Assembly (NCBI GenBank): GCA_002780785.1
Contig: PEUE01000051.1
Coordinates: 1 to 8,525 of the forward strand
DNA: 8,525 nucleotides
Reading direction: 5' to 3'
From: Candidatus Portnoybacteria bacterium CG02_land_8_20_14_3_00_45_8
GTDB lineage: Bacteria; Patescibacteriota; Minisyncoccia; Portnoybacterales; GWB1-42-6
The first letter of the stretch is position 1. Every line of letters begins with the position of its first letter. The notes below the pieces were generated by a model. The model was not told the DNA's origin, searched no databases, and worked only from the letters and a program-made list of their open reading frames with translations. A program made the translations under genes and the position numbers. This document shows positions 1 to 7,609 of the stretch, piece by piece.

Positions 1-87
1 GCTTTGGCAGGCGCGGCAGCGGTTTTTCGCGGCGGCTGGCCGAACGGATTTTATGTTTTTGAAAACATCTTCCGAGCGACTATTTAA
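1..87 (+). CDS. C-terminal end of an unidentified convergent reading frame (partial)
   Basis: The first plus-strand frame is open from the window edge to a TAA at 85-87 and encodes 28 residues that include [14 protein letters not shown]. It would converge on clpB and overlap its last 8 bases. No competing minus-strand frame of any length covers 1-79. I do not recognise the family. The mix of small and aromatic residues could be the tail of a membrane-associated or carbohydrate-active protein, but that is a guess. With only 28 codons visible, a chance open frame cannot be excluded. Confidence 0.3.
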   Translation, partial: ALAGAAAVFRGGWPNGFYVFENIFRATI

Positions 88-2686
88 TAACAATCCCCTT
101 CTCATCCGCGTCCACCACGATGCTGTCGCCTTCTTTAACCCGGCCGTCAATAATTTGCTTGGCCACCTCATCCAAAATCGCCTGCTGAATTAAGCGTTTA
201 AGCGGCCGCGCTCCATAATTGGAATCGTAGCCCTTATCGGCCAGGAATTTTTTGGCTTTGACGCTCACCCTAATTTTAATTTTTTTCTCCGCTAAGCGTT
301 TTTGCACCCGTTCTAATTGCAATTCTACAATTTCAGTTAAGTTTTCTTTGGTTAAGCTATCAAAGATAATGGTTTCGTCCACTCGGTTTAAAAACTCGGG
401 CTTGAAAAATCCGCGCAAGGATTCACTTATCTTTAATTTCATTTCCTGCTGCCCTTCTTTAACTATGTCGTCGGTAAAGCCCAGAGCAAAGCGTTTGGCA
501 ATATCGTTGCCGATATTTGAAGTCATAATAATCACGGTATTTTTAAAATTCACCGCACGGCCTTTGGCGTCGGTTAAACGGCCATCGTCCAAAATTTGCA
601 ACAGCATATTGAAAACCTCCGGATGCGCTTTTTCAATCTCATCAAACAACACCACGCTATAGGGTTTGCGCCGAATGGCCTCGGTGAGCTGTCCACCCTC
701 TTCGTAACCCACATATCCGGGCGGCGAACCGATCATACGGGCGGTAGTATGCTTTTCCATATATTCTGACATATCAAGACGCACAATAGCGTTCTCGTCA
801 TTAAACATAAACTCAGCCAGGGCTTTAGCCAATTCCGTTTTACCCACACCCGTCGGCCCGCAAAAGATAAAAGAGCCGATGGGACGTTTTTCTTCCGAAA
901 TGCCGGCTCGGGCGCGACGCACCGCGTTGGCAATCGCGGCAATGGCGCTTTCCTGGTCAATCACGCGCTTATGCAGCTCCTCTTCCATGCGAGCCAATTT
1001 GGCCATTTCGCCCTCCAGCATCCGCTGCAACGGAATACCAGTCCAGCGCGATACCACGCGAGCAATATCTTCTTCCTCAATCTCTTCTTTAAGCAACGGG
1101 TGGTTTTTTTGCACTTCCACCAAACGCTTCTGGTTCTGACGGACAATTTTTTCCTGCTCCGGAATCTGGCCGTAACGAATCTCGGCCGCTTTTTGCAAAT
1201 TGCCCTCGCGTTCGGCAATATCCCCATCCTGCTTTAACGACTCTATTTTCTTTTTCGCTCCGCTAATCTTAACAATAATGTCGTGCTCCGTTTTCCAACG
1301 CAGCTCCATCTCCTTGGATTGCTCTTTCAAATTAGCCAATTGTTTTTCCACCTGCCGAAGTTGAGAACGAGCTTCTTTGGATTTTTCTTTTTTCAATGCT
1401 TGCTTTTCAATTTCCAATTGGATTATTTTACGTTTTTGCTGGTCTAGCTCCGTGGGCATGCTGTCAATTTCCAAACGCCGGGCCGAAGCCGCTTCATCAA
1501 TCAAGTCCACGGCTTTGTCGGGTAAAAAGCGGTCGGAAATATAGCGGGAGCTTAAATTGGCCGCCGCGATAATGGCTGCGTCCGTAATACGCACGCCGTG
1601 ATGCACTTCATATTTTTCTTTCAGCCCCCGCAAAATGGCCACGGTATCTTCAATGGTGGGCTCTTGCACATAAACCTGCTGGAAACGCCGCGCCAGAGCC
1701 GGATCGCGCTCAATGTATTTTTGATATTCTTTGAGCGTAGTGGCGCCCACTGCGTGCAGCTCGCCGCGCGCCAAAGCTGGCTTTAATAAATTAGAAGCGT
1801 CAATCGCGCCCTCAGCCGCGCCCGCGCCCACCAAAGTATGAAGTTCATCAATAAACAAAACGTATTTGCCGGCCGAGCGGTCAATCTCTTTAAGCACGGC
1901 CTTAATGCGGTCTTCAAACTCGCCGCGAAACTTGGTGCCGGCTACCAGCGAACCCAAATCTAAAGCAATCAGCTCCCTTTTCTTTAAACTTTCAGGCACA
2001 TCGCCCGCCACCACGCGCTGAGCCAAACCTTCCACAATGGCGGTTTTACCAACGCCGGCTTCGCCAATAAGCACCGGGTTATTTTTAGTACGGCGCAATA
2101 ACACTTGCATCACTCGCCTGATTTCCTCATCGCGGCCAATCACCGGATCAAGTTTTTCTTTGCGAGCCAACTCTGTCAGATTTCGGGCGTATTTTTCCAA
2201 AACCTGATATTTACTTTCCGGTTCCATATCCGTCACATGCTGTCCGCCCCGCACTTCTTCCAAGGTTGTCAAAACACTGCGCTTATCAATATTGAAGGTC
2301 TTAAAAATATCTCTCACCTTGCTGTCGGCCTCAAAAAGCGACAACAATAAATGCTCCACCGAGACATATTCGTCACCCAAATTTTTTGCCTCTTTGCCGG
2401 CTTGATTGATTAAACGTCCCAGCTCATTGCTCAACATCACCTGGCCAAAAGGCGTCGCCCCTAAAATCCGCGGCAGCCGCGTGATTTCTCTTTCCAGCTC
2501 CGTTTCCAGCAACCCTCGGCTCACTCCCAGCTTTTCCAGTAAAGTGATAGTTATGCCGCCGTCCTGTAATAACAAAGCCAGCGCCAGGTGCAGCACATCT
2601 ATCTGGGTCTGCCCGCGTTCGCTGGCCAAGTTATGCGCCTCACGCATGGCTTCCTGAGCTTTAATTGTAAACTTGTCTATCTGCAT
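80..2686 (-). CDS. clpB: ATP-dependent disaggregase ClpB (Hsp100)
   Basis: An 868-residue cytoplasmic AAA+ unfoldase that, by family knowledge, works with DnaK/DnaJ/GrpE to pull polypeptides out of aggregates. All ClpB parts are present in order. The Clp N-domain covers about 1-150. NBD1 has Walker A GEAGVGKT (208-215), Walker B VLFIDE (276-281) and arginine fingers near 333-334. The coiled-coil M-domain (about 410-530) includes the typical [16 protein letters not shown] stretch. NBD2 has Walker A GPTGVGKT (610-617), Walker B VVLFDE, pore loop GYVGYEEGG with Tyr658, arginine finger in FLNRVDE (Arg768) and sensor 2 GARPLKR (825-831). The full M-domain and the lack of an IGL/IGF ClpP-binding loop separate it from ClpA, ClpC and ClpX. 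Pore loop 1 reads KFRGEF, with Phe253 where ClpB usually has Tyr. The ATG start fits the family N-terminus, but no clear Shine-Dalgarno precedes it. It lies 83 bp downstream of iscU on the same strand and is probably also transcribed from the CIRCE-like promoter ahead of iscS. Confidence 0.97.
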   Translation of the reverse strand: MQIDKFTIKAQEAMREAHNLASERGQTQIDVLHLALALLLQDGGITITLLEKLGVSRGLLETELEREITRLPRILGATPFGQVMLSNELGRLINQAGKEAKNLGDEYVSVEHLLLSLFEADSKVRDIFKTFNIDKRSVLTTLEEVRGGQHVTDMEPESKYQVLEKYARNLTELARKEKLDPVIGRDEEIRRVMQVLLRRTKNNPVLIGEAGVGKTAIVEGLAQRVVAGDVPESLKKRELIALDLGSLVAGTKFRGEFEDRIKAVLKEIDRSAGKYVLFIDELHTLVGAGAAEGAIDASNLLKPALARGELHAVGATTLKEYQKYIERDPALARRFQQVYVQEPTIEDTVAILRGLKEKYEVHHGVRITDAAIIAAANLSSRYISDRFLPDKAVDLIDEAASARRLEIDSMPTELDQQKRKIIQLEIEKQALKKEKSKEARSQLRQVEKQLANLKEQSKEMELRWKTEHDIIVKISGAKKKIESLKQDGDIAEREGNLQKAAEIRYGQIPEQEKIVRQNQKRLVEVQKNHPLLKEEIEEEDIARVVSRWTGIPLQRMLEGEMAKLARMEEELHKRVIDQESAIAAIANAVRRARAGISEEKRPIGSFIFCGPTGVGKTELAKALAEFMFNDENAIVRLDMSEYMEKHTTARMIGSPPGYVGYEEGGQLTEAIRRKPYSVVLFDEIEKAHPEVFNMLLQILDDGRLTDAKGRAVNFKNTVIIMTSNIGNDIAKRFALGFTDDIVKEGQQEMKLKISESLRGFFKPEFLNRVDETIIFDSLTKENLTEIVELQLERVQKRLAEKKIKIRVSVKAKKFLADKGYDSNYGARPLKRLIQQAILDEVAKQIIDGRVKEGDSIVVDADEKGIVIK

Positions 2687-2691
2687 GAATT

Positions 2692-2777
2692 CATTTAAAC
2701 ATTAAAACATCTTAACATCTTAACAAAATACGAATTTTTCTTATGCTTAAATGTTAAAATGTTAATATGTTAATATG
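2692..2777. repeat. Opposed arrays of an 8-bp repeat forming an imperfect inverted repeat between iscU and clpB
   Basis: On the plus strand, four octamers of the form CATNNNAA run without gaps from 2692 to 2723 (catttaaa, cattaaaa, then catcttaa twice). On the minus strand, five similar octamers run from 2777 down to 2738 (CATATTAA twice, CATTTTAA, CATTTAAG, CATAAGAA). The arrays face each other across about 14 bp. In a transcript from iscU into clpB, 2751-2763 can pair with 2706-2718 as 13 consecutive pairs with one U-G wobble. A further small AT hairpin lies in the loop. The last octamer includes the iscU stop codon, and the first begins 5 bp from the clpB ATG. The structure is too AU-rich, and lacks a terminal U-run, for a classical terminator. 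Confidence 0.8.
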
Positions 2778-3156
2778 ATTTCTTCCTATAATCCTCAATG
2801 GCCGCGCGCAGGGCCTTAACCGCCAAATCAGCGCAATGAACCTTGATTGGCGGCAAAGAACCCAGGGACTTCGCCACATCAGAATATTTTATTTTCAGCG
2901 CCTGAGCAAAAGTTTTTCCTTTGGCCATTTCCGTCACCATAGAGGAGGTCGCAATGGCGGCCACGCAACCCAACGTCTCAAATTTTATATCTTTAATAAT
3001 CTCCTGGCCTTTTTTATTTTTACTAATCTTAAGATAAATATTCATTAAATCGCCGCAAATCGGATTGCCAACTTCGCCTACGCCATCGGGGTCTTTTATC
3101 TTGCCCATATTACAGGGTTTTTGGAAATGTTTAATAACTTCTTTATTGTATAGCAT
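2770..3156 (-). CDS. iscU: Iron-sulfur cluster assembly scaffold, IscU/NifU N-terminal type
   Basis: A 128-residue scaffold on which sulfur from IscS and iron are assembled into a [2Fe-2S] cluster before transfer to apoproteins in the cytoplasm. The three conserved cluster cysteines are visible: Cys34 in NPICGD (with Asp36), Cys64 in TLGCVAAIATSS, and Cys108 in LPPIKVHCADLA. The last is preceded by the usual His107, and LPPIKVHC sits where partner chaperones bind IscU in other bacteria. The length is normal for a stand-alone scaffold. Its ATG follows the iscS TGA by one base (TGATATG), so the two are almost certainly co-transcribed and possibly translationally coupled; no strong Shine-Dalgarno of its own is visible. 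No hscA, hscB, fdx or iscR follows, so this is a minimal isc pair. Confidence 0.95.
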   Translation of the reverse strand: MLYNKEVIKHFQKPCNMGKIKDPDGVGEVGNPICGDLMNIYLKISKNKKGQEIIKDIKFETLGCVAAIATSSMVTEMAKGKTFAQALKIKYSDVAKSLGSLPPIKVHCADLAVKALRAAIEDYRKKSY

Positions 3157-3157
3157 A

Positions 3158-4408
3158 TCAGCAACCCAAATTCTTTAATAATTTATCCTTCATTCGCTCA
3201 CCCACTCCTCCGCTGATGCTGCGAAGTTTTTCAATAATGCCCGGCAAAAGCGCCGAAACCTTATCAATCTCTTCTTCGCTGGTAAAACGGCCCAAGCTTA
3301 AACGAATAGAACTATGGGACTCAAGCGGCTCAAGTCCTATGGCCTGCAAGACGTGCGAGGGCTCAAGGGATTTGGCCGCGCAAGCCGAACCGGTAGAAAT
3401 AGCTATGCCTGACAAATCCAGCGCGATTAAAACTGCTTCGCCCTCCACTCCATCAAAACGGAAATTAGTATTATTGGGCAGGCGCAATTCGCGAGAGCCG
3501 TTCAAAAATGACCCGGGAATGTTTTTCAGCACGCCGTCAATCAGCTTATCCCTTAATTTTTGGGTATCTTTTATTTTTGATTTGAGCTGGCCAACTTTAT
3601 CTATTGCCGCTCCCAACCCCACAATACCGGAAACATTATGCGTGCCGGCCCTCATTTTAAATTCCTGCTCGCCGCCTTCCAAAAATCGCTCAAAGGGCGC
3701 ACCCTGCCGGACAAAAAGCGCCCCGATACCTTTGGGCCCATAAATTTTGTGGGCCGAAAGAGTCATAAAATCAACTCCTAATTTCCGGCTGTCGCAATCC
3801 AAATAATTGACGGCCTGAGCCGCGTCAGTATGAAAAGAAATTTTATTTTGCCGATTTTTATTTAATTCTTTTAATAATTGACCAATTTCGGCTATTGGCT
3901 GAATCGCGCCGGTTTCATTATTGGCATACATCACCGAAATTAAAATTGTGTTTGATTTAATATTTTTTTCCACTTCACTAACTTCCACCAAGCTATCACG
4001 ATTAACCGGTAAATATGAAACTTCGGCTAGGCCGTCTTTCTCCAGTTTGCGCGCTGAATTTAAAACGCAATCGTGCTCAATTTGTGAAACGATAAGATGC
4101 GGTTTTCCCCCGCCCAGATTTTGCCGCAATTTTTGGCTCACGCCCAAACCCCTAATAATGGTATTGTTGCCCTCAGTCGCGCCGCTGGTAAAAATAACTT
4201 CGGCGGACTGGCAATTCAAAAATCCGGCCACGCTTTGACGCGCTTCAACCACTGCTTTGGCCGCCTCTTGCCCAAATTGATGAATTGACGAAGGATTGCC
4301 GAATTTTTCCAAAAAATACGGCTTCATTATCTCAAAAACCTCCGGGTCAACCGGCGTGGTAGCGGCATAGTCAAAATAAATTCTTTTAGCCATAGTCGTA
4401 ATCACCAT
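3158..4408 (-). CDS. iscS: Cysteine desulfurase, IscS/NifS family
   Basis: A PLP enzyme that converts cysteine to alanine and hands the persulfide sulfur to IscU, and in many bacteria also to tRNA thiolation. Seen in the 416-residue product: the N-terminal YFDYAATTPVDPEV motif, PLP-contacting His112 in IEHDCVLN, Asp194 in FHTDAAQA, the Schiff-base lysine Lys221 in LSAHKIYGPKG, and the active-site loop STGSACAA with Cys343 followed by LEPSHVL. The long SxxGSACxxxxLEPSHVL loop places it with the IscS-like (group I) enzymes rather than SufS. Two starts are possible. The ATG used here has a GGAG five bases upstream. A second ATG five codons in, at 4391-4393, gives MAKRIYFDYAATTP, closer to the usual family N-terminus. 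First gene of the iscS-iscU-(clpB) unit, behind a CIRCE-like operator. Confidence 0.95.
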   Translation of the reverse strand: MVITTMAKRIYFDYAATTPVDPEVFEIMKPYFLEKFGNPSSIHQFGQEAAKAVVEARQSVAGFLNCQSAEVIFTSGATEGNNTIIRGLGVSQKLRQNLGGGKPHLIVSQIEHDCVLNSARKLEKDGLAEVSYLPVNRDSLVEVSEVEKNIKSNTILISVMYANNETGAIQPIAEIGQLLKELNKNRQNKISFHTDAAQAVNYLDCDSRKLGVDFMTLSAHKIYGPKGIGALFVRQGAPFERFLEGGEQEFKMRAGTHNVSGIVGLGAAIDKVGQLKSKIKDTQKLRDKLIDGVLKNIPGSFLNGSRELRLPNNTNFRFDGVEGEAVLIALDLSGIAISTGSACAAKSLEPSHVLQAIGLEPLESHSSIRLSLGRFTSEEEIDKVSALLPGIIEKLRSISGGVGERMKDKLLKNLGC

Positions 4409-4436
4409 TTTAACTCCAAGACCGGTTAGCAGTCAA
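4407..4436 (-). promoter_or_regulatory. Candidate sigma-70-type promoter of the iscS-iscU-clpB unit
   Basis: Reading the minus strand, TTGACT (4436-4431) and TAAAAT (4412-4407) each match the -35 and -10 consensus at five of six positions, with an 18-bp spacer. The -10 box overlaps the first possible iscS ATG. Transcription from here would therefore start inside the annotated frame, just ahead of the second ATG at 4391-4393. Either that second ATG is the real start for this promoter, or the full-length protein is made from read-through transcripts of the upstream cyclase gene. Confidence 0.5.
4414..4417 (-). promoter_or_regulatory. Shine-Dalgarno for the first iscS start
   Basis: GGAG on the minus strand lies five bases before the ATG at 4408-4406. 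It is one of the clearer ribosome-binding sites in this window and favours the longer iscS start. It would be missing from a transcript started at the overlapping promoter. Confidence 0.5.
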
Positions 4437-4452
4437 CCCCCTGGATTGCTAA
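4426..4452. promoter_or_regulatory. CIRCE-like operator (probable HrcA binding site)
   Basis: The plus strand reads TTAGCAGTC, nine bases, then GATTGCTAA. The CIRCE consensus bound by the heat-shock repressor HrcA is TTAGCACTC-N9-GAGTGCTAA. Each arm differs only at its seventh position (G in one arm, A in the other, instead of C), giving 16 of 18 matches with the exact spacing. It overlaps the -35 box at 4431-4436, a typical position for repression, and lies directly ahead of iscS, iscU and clpB, the last a common HrcA or heat-shock target. It also covers the stop codon of the cyclase gene (4449-4451). HrcA itself is not in the window. Confidence 0.65.
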
Positions 4453-6230
4453 ATATCATTGCCGGCGCGCTGCCCCGTCAATTCATAAATTTCCACCGGG
4501 ATTTCTTTACCCTTAACCTTTACTTTGTCCAAAAATCGGCAGTTAAACTGGTCTTTCGCTCGCTCAAAAGTAAACTGACTTATAATAATCTGGGTCTGAT
4601 ATTGCTTGTTTAAACCCTCCAGCCGTGAGCCCAAATTAACGTTATCGCCCAGCGCCGTGTAGTCAAAACGCTGGCTGGAACCCATATTTCCTACCACCAT
4701 TTGACCCGAATTGATACCTACACCAATATTGATATCCGGCAAGCCCTTAGCGGCCCACTCCTGTTTAAGCTCTGCTAATTTTTGGCTCATCTCCAGCGCC
4801 GCCCAGCACGCTTGTTGGGCGTGGTCGGGCATATCTTGCGGCGCGCCCCAAAAAGCCATCAAACCATCACCCATAAACTTATCCAGCACCCCGCCTCGGC
4901 TCAACACAATGTCGGTCATAGCGGTAAAATACTCATTCAAAAACGCCACCAGTTTTTCCGGCGCCAATTTTTCCGATAAAGTGGTGAAGCCCCGGATGTC
5001 GGAAAATAGCACCGACATATCACGCTTCTGGCCGCCAAGTTTAAGTTGCTGCGGATTTTTAACAATTTCTGCTATCACATGAGGCGATAAATAATGCTGA
5101 AAACTTTGACGCAAGTGGCGTTTTTCTTTGGTCTCAGAAAAATATTGATAGCTCAACGTGGCGAGCAACGAGCCGACAAAAGCTAAACTGGGATAAACTA
5201 AATTAAAAATAAGTCCCTTATCAAACGCCCATAGGGCCACGCCCAAATAAATTAAATATGCTACCAAGCTCCCCAGCGCCGCCAGCCAAATTCGGCGGTT
5301 TAAAGAAAAACTAAGCGCGCAGACCAAGCTTAAAATAAAAATAATGGCGATAGCGCCGGCCGAGCTAATATCTTTAAGAAAACTCTTAGCAATAATGGTT
5401 TCAACGGCGTTGGCGTGAATTTCCACGCCGGGCATCAGCTGCCCCAAAGACATGGGCGTAGCTTGGCTATCGTGCAAATCGGCGCTGGTGACTCCCACCA
5501 GCACAATTTTTCCGCGCCAAACTTCGGGCGATATTTTGCCATCATAAACATCCTTGAAAGATATGGTTTTGAAAGAGCCGGGCGGCCCGATAAAATTAAT
5601 ACGCAATGCCGGACCGGTTTGATTGGCTAAATCATCAATCGTCTGACCGCTATAAAAACTGCTGACCGCTAAAGACATAGCCGGAATTTTTTCTTGGCCG
5701 CTGTCAATAAAAACCGGCAAGGTCCTAACCACGCCGTCCTCGTCCGATAAAACATTAACGTGGCCGAAATTCTTGGCCGGCTGACTTATTGTTTCAATTG
5801 ACCTGATTACTTTAGTCGCCAGCGGCAACTGATTTTGACGCAACTGAAGCGGCGCCCCCTCAACCGGCAAAACTACCGGCGAGCCAGCCAGCGCTTGGGC
5901 TAAGGCCTGATCGTCAGCTACGCCAATTCCGGAGGGCTCGCTAAAAATCACATCGTACCCGATGGCTTTGGGTTGACCTTGAGCAATAATTTTTATTGCC
6001 TGGCCGTGAACGGCGCGCGGCCAAGGCCACTGCCCCAGCGCCTGTAAGCTTGACTCATCAATAGCCGCTATCACAATCTGACCGCTGCTTGGCCGATTTA
6101 AAAATAATTTATCGGCTAATTTGGTTTGCCATGTTTTAAAAACACCCAACCAAAAAGCGCCGCTAATCACCAAAGCAACAGCGACACTAATGGCTAAACT
6201 AAAAGTAAATCTTTTGGCCGATTGAGTCAT
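4449..6230 (-). CDS. CHASE2-domain class III adenylate cyclase (membrane)
   Basis: A 593-residue sensor enzyme expected to make cAMP from ATP in the cytoplasm in response to a signal sensed outside the membrane. One membrane helix (about 11-30) is followed by an extracytoplasmic CHASE2 domain (about 35-280), recognisable from IVIAAIDESSLQALGQWPWPR, GYDVIFSE and GKIVLVGVTSADLHD. Three more helices (about 289-358) precede the catalytic domain (about 400-585). The metal-binding Asp411 in FSDIRGFT and Asp455 in KFMGDG are present, as are the adenine-selecting pair Lys451 and Thr525 (YTALGD) and the transition-state Asn532 and Arg536 (NVNLGSRLE). A Lys/Thr pair occurs in cyanobacterial CyaC-type adenylate cyclases, so cAMP is the likelier product over cGMP; this is inference from the residues. 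No HAMP domain is seen. The start lies 27 bp after the fecR-like gene and the two are probably one transcript. The ATG has no strong Shine-Dalgarno. Confidence 0.93.
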   Translation of the reverse strand: MTQSAKRFTFSLAISVAVALVISGAFWLGVFKTWQTKLADKLFLNRPSSGQIVIAAIDESSLQALGQWPWPRAVHGQAIKIIAQGQPKAIGYDVIFSEPSGIGVADDQALAQALAGSPVVLPVEGAPLQLRQNQLPLATKVIRSIETISQPAKNFGHVNVLSDEDGVVRTLPVFIDSGQEKIPAMSLAVSSFYSGQTIDDLANQTGPALRINFIGPPGSFKTISFKDVYDGKISPEVWRGKIVLVGVTSADLHDSQATPMSLGQLMPGVEIHANAVETIIAKSFLKDISSAGAIAIIFILSLVCALSFSLNRRIWLAALGSLVAYLIYLGVALWAFDKGLIFNLVYPSLAFVGSLLATLSYQYFSETKEKRHLRQSFQHYLSPHVIAEIVKNPQQLKLGGQKRDMSVLFSDIRGFTTLSEKLAPEKLVAFLNEYFTAMTDIVLSRGGVLDKFMGDGLMAFWGAPQDMPDHAQQACWAALEMSQKLAELKQEWAAKGLPDINIGVGINSGQMVVGNMGSSQRFDYTALGDNVNLGSRLEGLNKQYQTQIIISQFTFERAKDQFNCRFLDKVKVKGKEIPVEIYELTGQRAGNDI

Positions 6231-6257
6231 GCAACCAAAATATTTTAATGGCTGGAC

Positions 6258-7562
6258 TTATTCAACTTCCAAAACTTCAAAACCCTTGGATAACACGACC
6301 CGCTGCAAACCGCTGGTTAAAATAACGTCATAGACGCCCGGCTGAAGATTGGGCGAAACCATCGCTTCCAGCGTATTGGCATTAAGGACTTTAACACTGG
6401 TTAAAGCTAAGCCGCCAATTGAGCCCTTGGCTAACGGACCAAAACCGCTACCATTTATCGTCACTTTAGTATATTGATAACCCGGCCCGTAGGTTACATC
6501 CGGGTCAATACTGGCAACGCTTAACTTGACTTCCGGCGGTTGGCTGACCAACGGCGTTTTAATTAATGGCTTGGGGCTGGCTGTTGTGACTATAGAGCTG
6601 GGATTGGTCTCCGAGCTGACCGATGGCGATTGCTTGTCTTGCGCCTGCTCCAAGGCCTTAATTCTATTCTCTATCTTTTCCTGACGAATTTCTTTGAGTT
6701 CTATAAATTTTTCAAAAATCGGCTTGTCCGAAAAATCTTTTTTCTCCAACGTCATCATCGCCGGCAAAACTTTTTCTCTCAAATCCTGCTGGCGGACTTC
6801 ACCCGAACCGCCGCTGGCCTGCCTAATTTTCTCTTCAACTTGCTTATCTTTAGCCAGATTATCTTTAAACCAGGGCCGATCTAAATCCGCGGCCGACAAG
6901 ATTTTAATCACTAATGGTTTTTGCGCGGTCGGCGGCTCTTTGGTATCCATCTCCACGGAATTGCCCGTTTCCACCTCCGCTTCTCCGCCCGCCAACGTTT
7001 GCTTGGTCTGCGGATCAATGGCCTTAATCGCTACCTTGTTGCTCAACACTTCAAGCTTGGTCTTGCCTTCTTTATAAACCATGTTAAAAATCGTCCCCTT
7101 CACCACTGCTACCGCGTTAGCGGTTTGCACCTCATAATTGGTCTCTTTGTCCAACAGCCGCTGCACACGCGACCAAAGATTGCCTGAGTTTAATTCCAAT
7201 TTTACGCCGGAGGATTGCGCCTCGCTAAAAAACTCGGTTAAGTTAACGCTGGTTTCTTCGTCCAGACGCGCTAAGCTCCCGTTGGGAAAAACTAAATTCG
7301 CCTGACTGCCCGCCAGCGTGATAACAATCACGCCCGGCTCAACTTCTTGGGCAACCGGGGAAGTTAGAGTTTTTTCTTCACCCTCAAAACTAATTTTTAC
7401 CTGACCCTTAACCACTTCCAAAATTACGCCGTCTTGAGCCAATGCTTCGGCAGCGCCCAATAACCCGCCCTTTTGACCTTTATTTTTAAACCACCAGCCG
7501 CCAGCCGCCAATAACAAAATTATTACGACAGCGGCCAACAGCCAAATAAATGTCTTTCTCAT
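6258..7562 (-). CDS. Membrane-anchored FecR-domain protein with C-terminal IPT/TIG domain
   Basis: A 434-residue protein with one N-terminal membrane helix or uncleaved signal anchor (about 5-24). A FecR-type beta domain follows (about 75-185), with the usual motifs FPNGSLARLDEETSVNL, LNSGNLWSRV and VQTANAVAVVKGTIFNMVY. Residues about 225-310 are charged and helical, 309-345 form a Ser/Pro-rich linker, and an Ig-like IPT/TIG fold ends the protein (about 346-432, including VTINGSGFG and PGVYDVILTSG). The large C-terminal part should lie outside the membrane. Classical FecR is an anti-sigma partner in iron uptake, but no sigma factor or TonB receptor is present here, so that role should not be assumed. 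Stand-alone FecR domains often sit next to CHASE2 cyclases, as here. This suggests that it takes part in envelope sensing for the cyclase just downstream; that is inference from context. The gene has its own extended -10 promoter. Confidence 0.85.
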   Translation of the reverse strand: MRKTFIWLLAAVVIILLLAAGGWWFKNKGQKGGLLGAAEALAQDGVILEVVKGQVKISFEGEEKTLTSPVAQEVEPGVIVITLAGSQANLVFPNGSLARLDEETSVNLTEFFSEAQSSGVKLELNSGNLWSRVQRLLDKETNYEVQTANAVAVVKGTIFNMVYKEGKTKLEVLSNKVAIKAIDPQTKQTLAGGEAEVETGNSVEMDTKEPPTAQKPLVIKILSAADLDRPWFKDNLAKDKQVEEKIRQASGGSGEVRQQDLREKVLPAMMTLEKKDFSDKPIFEKFIELKEIRQEKIENRIKALEQAQDKQSPSVSSETNPSSIVTTASPKPLIKTPLVSQPPEVKLSVASIDPDVTYGPGYQYTKVTINGSGFGPLAKGSIGGLALTSVKVLNANTLEAMVSPNLQPGVYDVILTSGLQRVVLSKGFEVLEVE

Positions 7563-7595
7563 ATTTATTTAAATTAATTTTATCTGCCTATTGGT

Positions 7596-7604
7596 AGTAT
7601 ATCA
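7596..7604 (-). promoter_or_regulatory. Extended -10 promoter of the fecR-like/cyclase unit
   Basis: On the minus strand TGATATACT gives a TGN extension plus TATACT, five of six matches to the -10 consensus. It lies a few bases past the ZIP-fragment stop and 33 bp before the fecR-like ATG, leaving a leader of roughly 27 bases. No convincing -35 box is seen at 16-18 bp, as is common for extended -10 promoters. No Shine-Dalgarno is visible in the leader. Confidence 0.55.
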
Positions 7605-7609
7605 CAAAA

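Noticed and set aside
53..68. Palindrome just after clpB as an intrinsic terminator
   Set aside because: The stem is seven mostly A-T pairs with a two-base loop and no GC core or T-run, too weak for a factor-independent terminator.
252..662. Plus-strand open frame of 136 codons inside clpB
   Set aside because: It lies antisense to strongly conserved ClpB NBD2 sequence and its peptide has no recognisable domain; it is a by-product of codon usage.
2225..2227. Internal clpB ATG (Met154) as a start for a short ClpB without N-domain, as in some other bacteria
   Set aside because: The position is right, but no convincing Shine-Dalgarno precedes it, so it cannot be supported from sequence.
2687..2769. 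CIRCE or strong sigma-70 promoter directly upstream of clpB
   Set aside because: No TTAGCACTC-type palindrome and no paired -35/-10 boxes are seen; the gap is made of octamer repeats.
2692..2777. CRISPR-like array
   Set aside because: Units are 8 bp with no unique spacers between them and the two arrays are in opposite orientation.
3216..3743. Plus-strand open frame of 175 codons inside iscS
   Set aside because: It is antisense to conserved IscS sequence including the active-site loop and has no recognisable motif, so it is a shadow frame.
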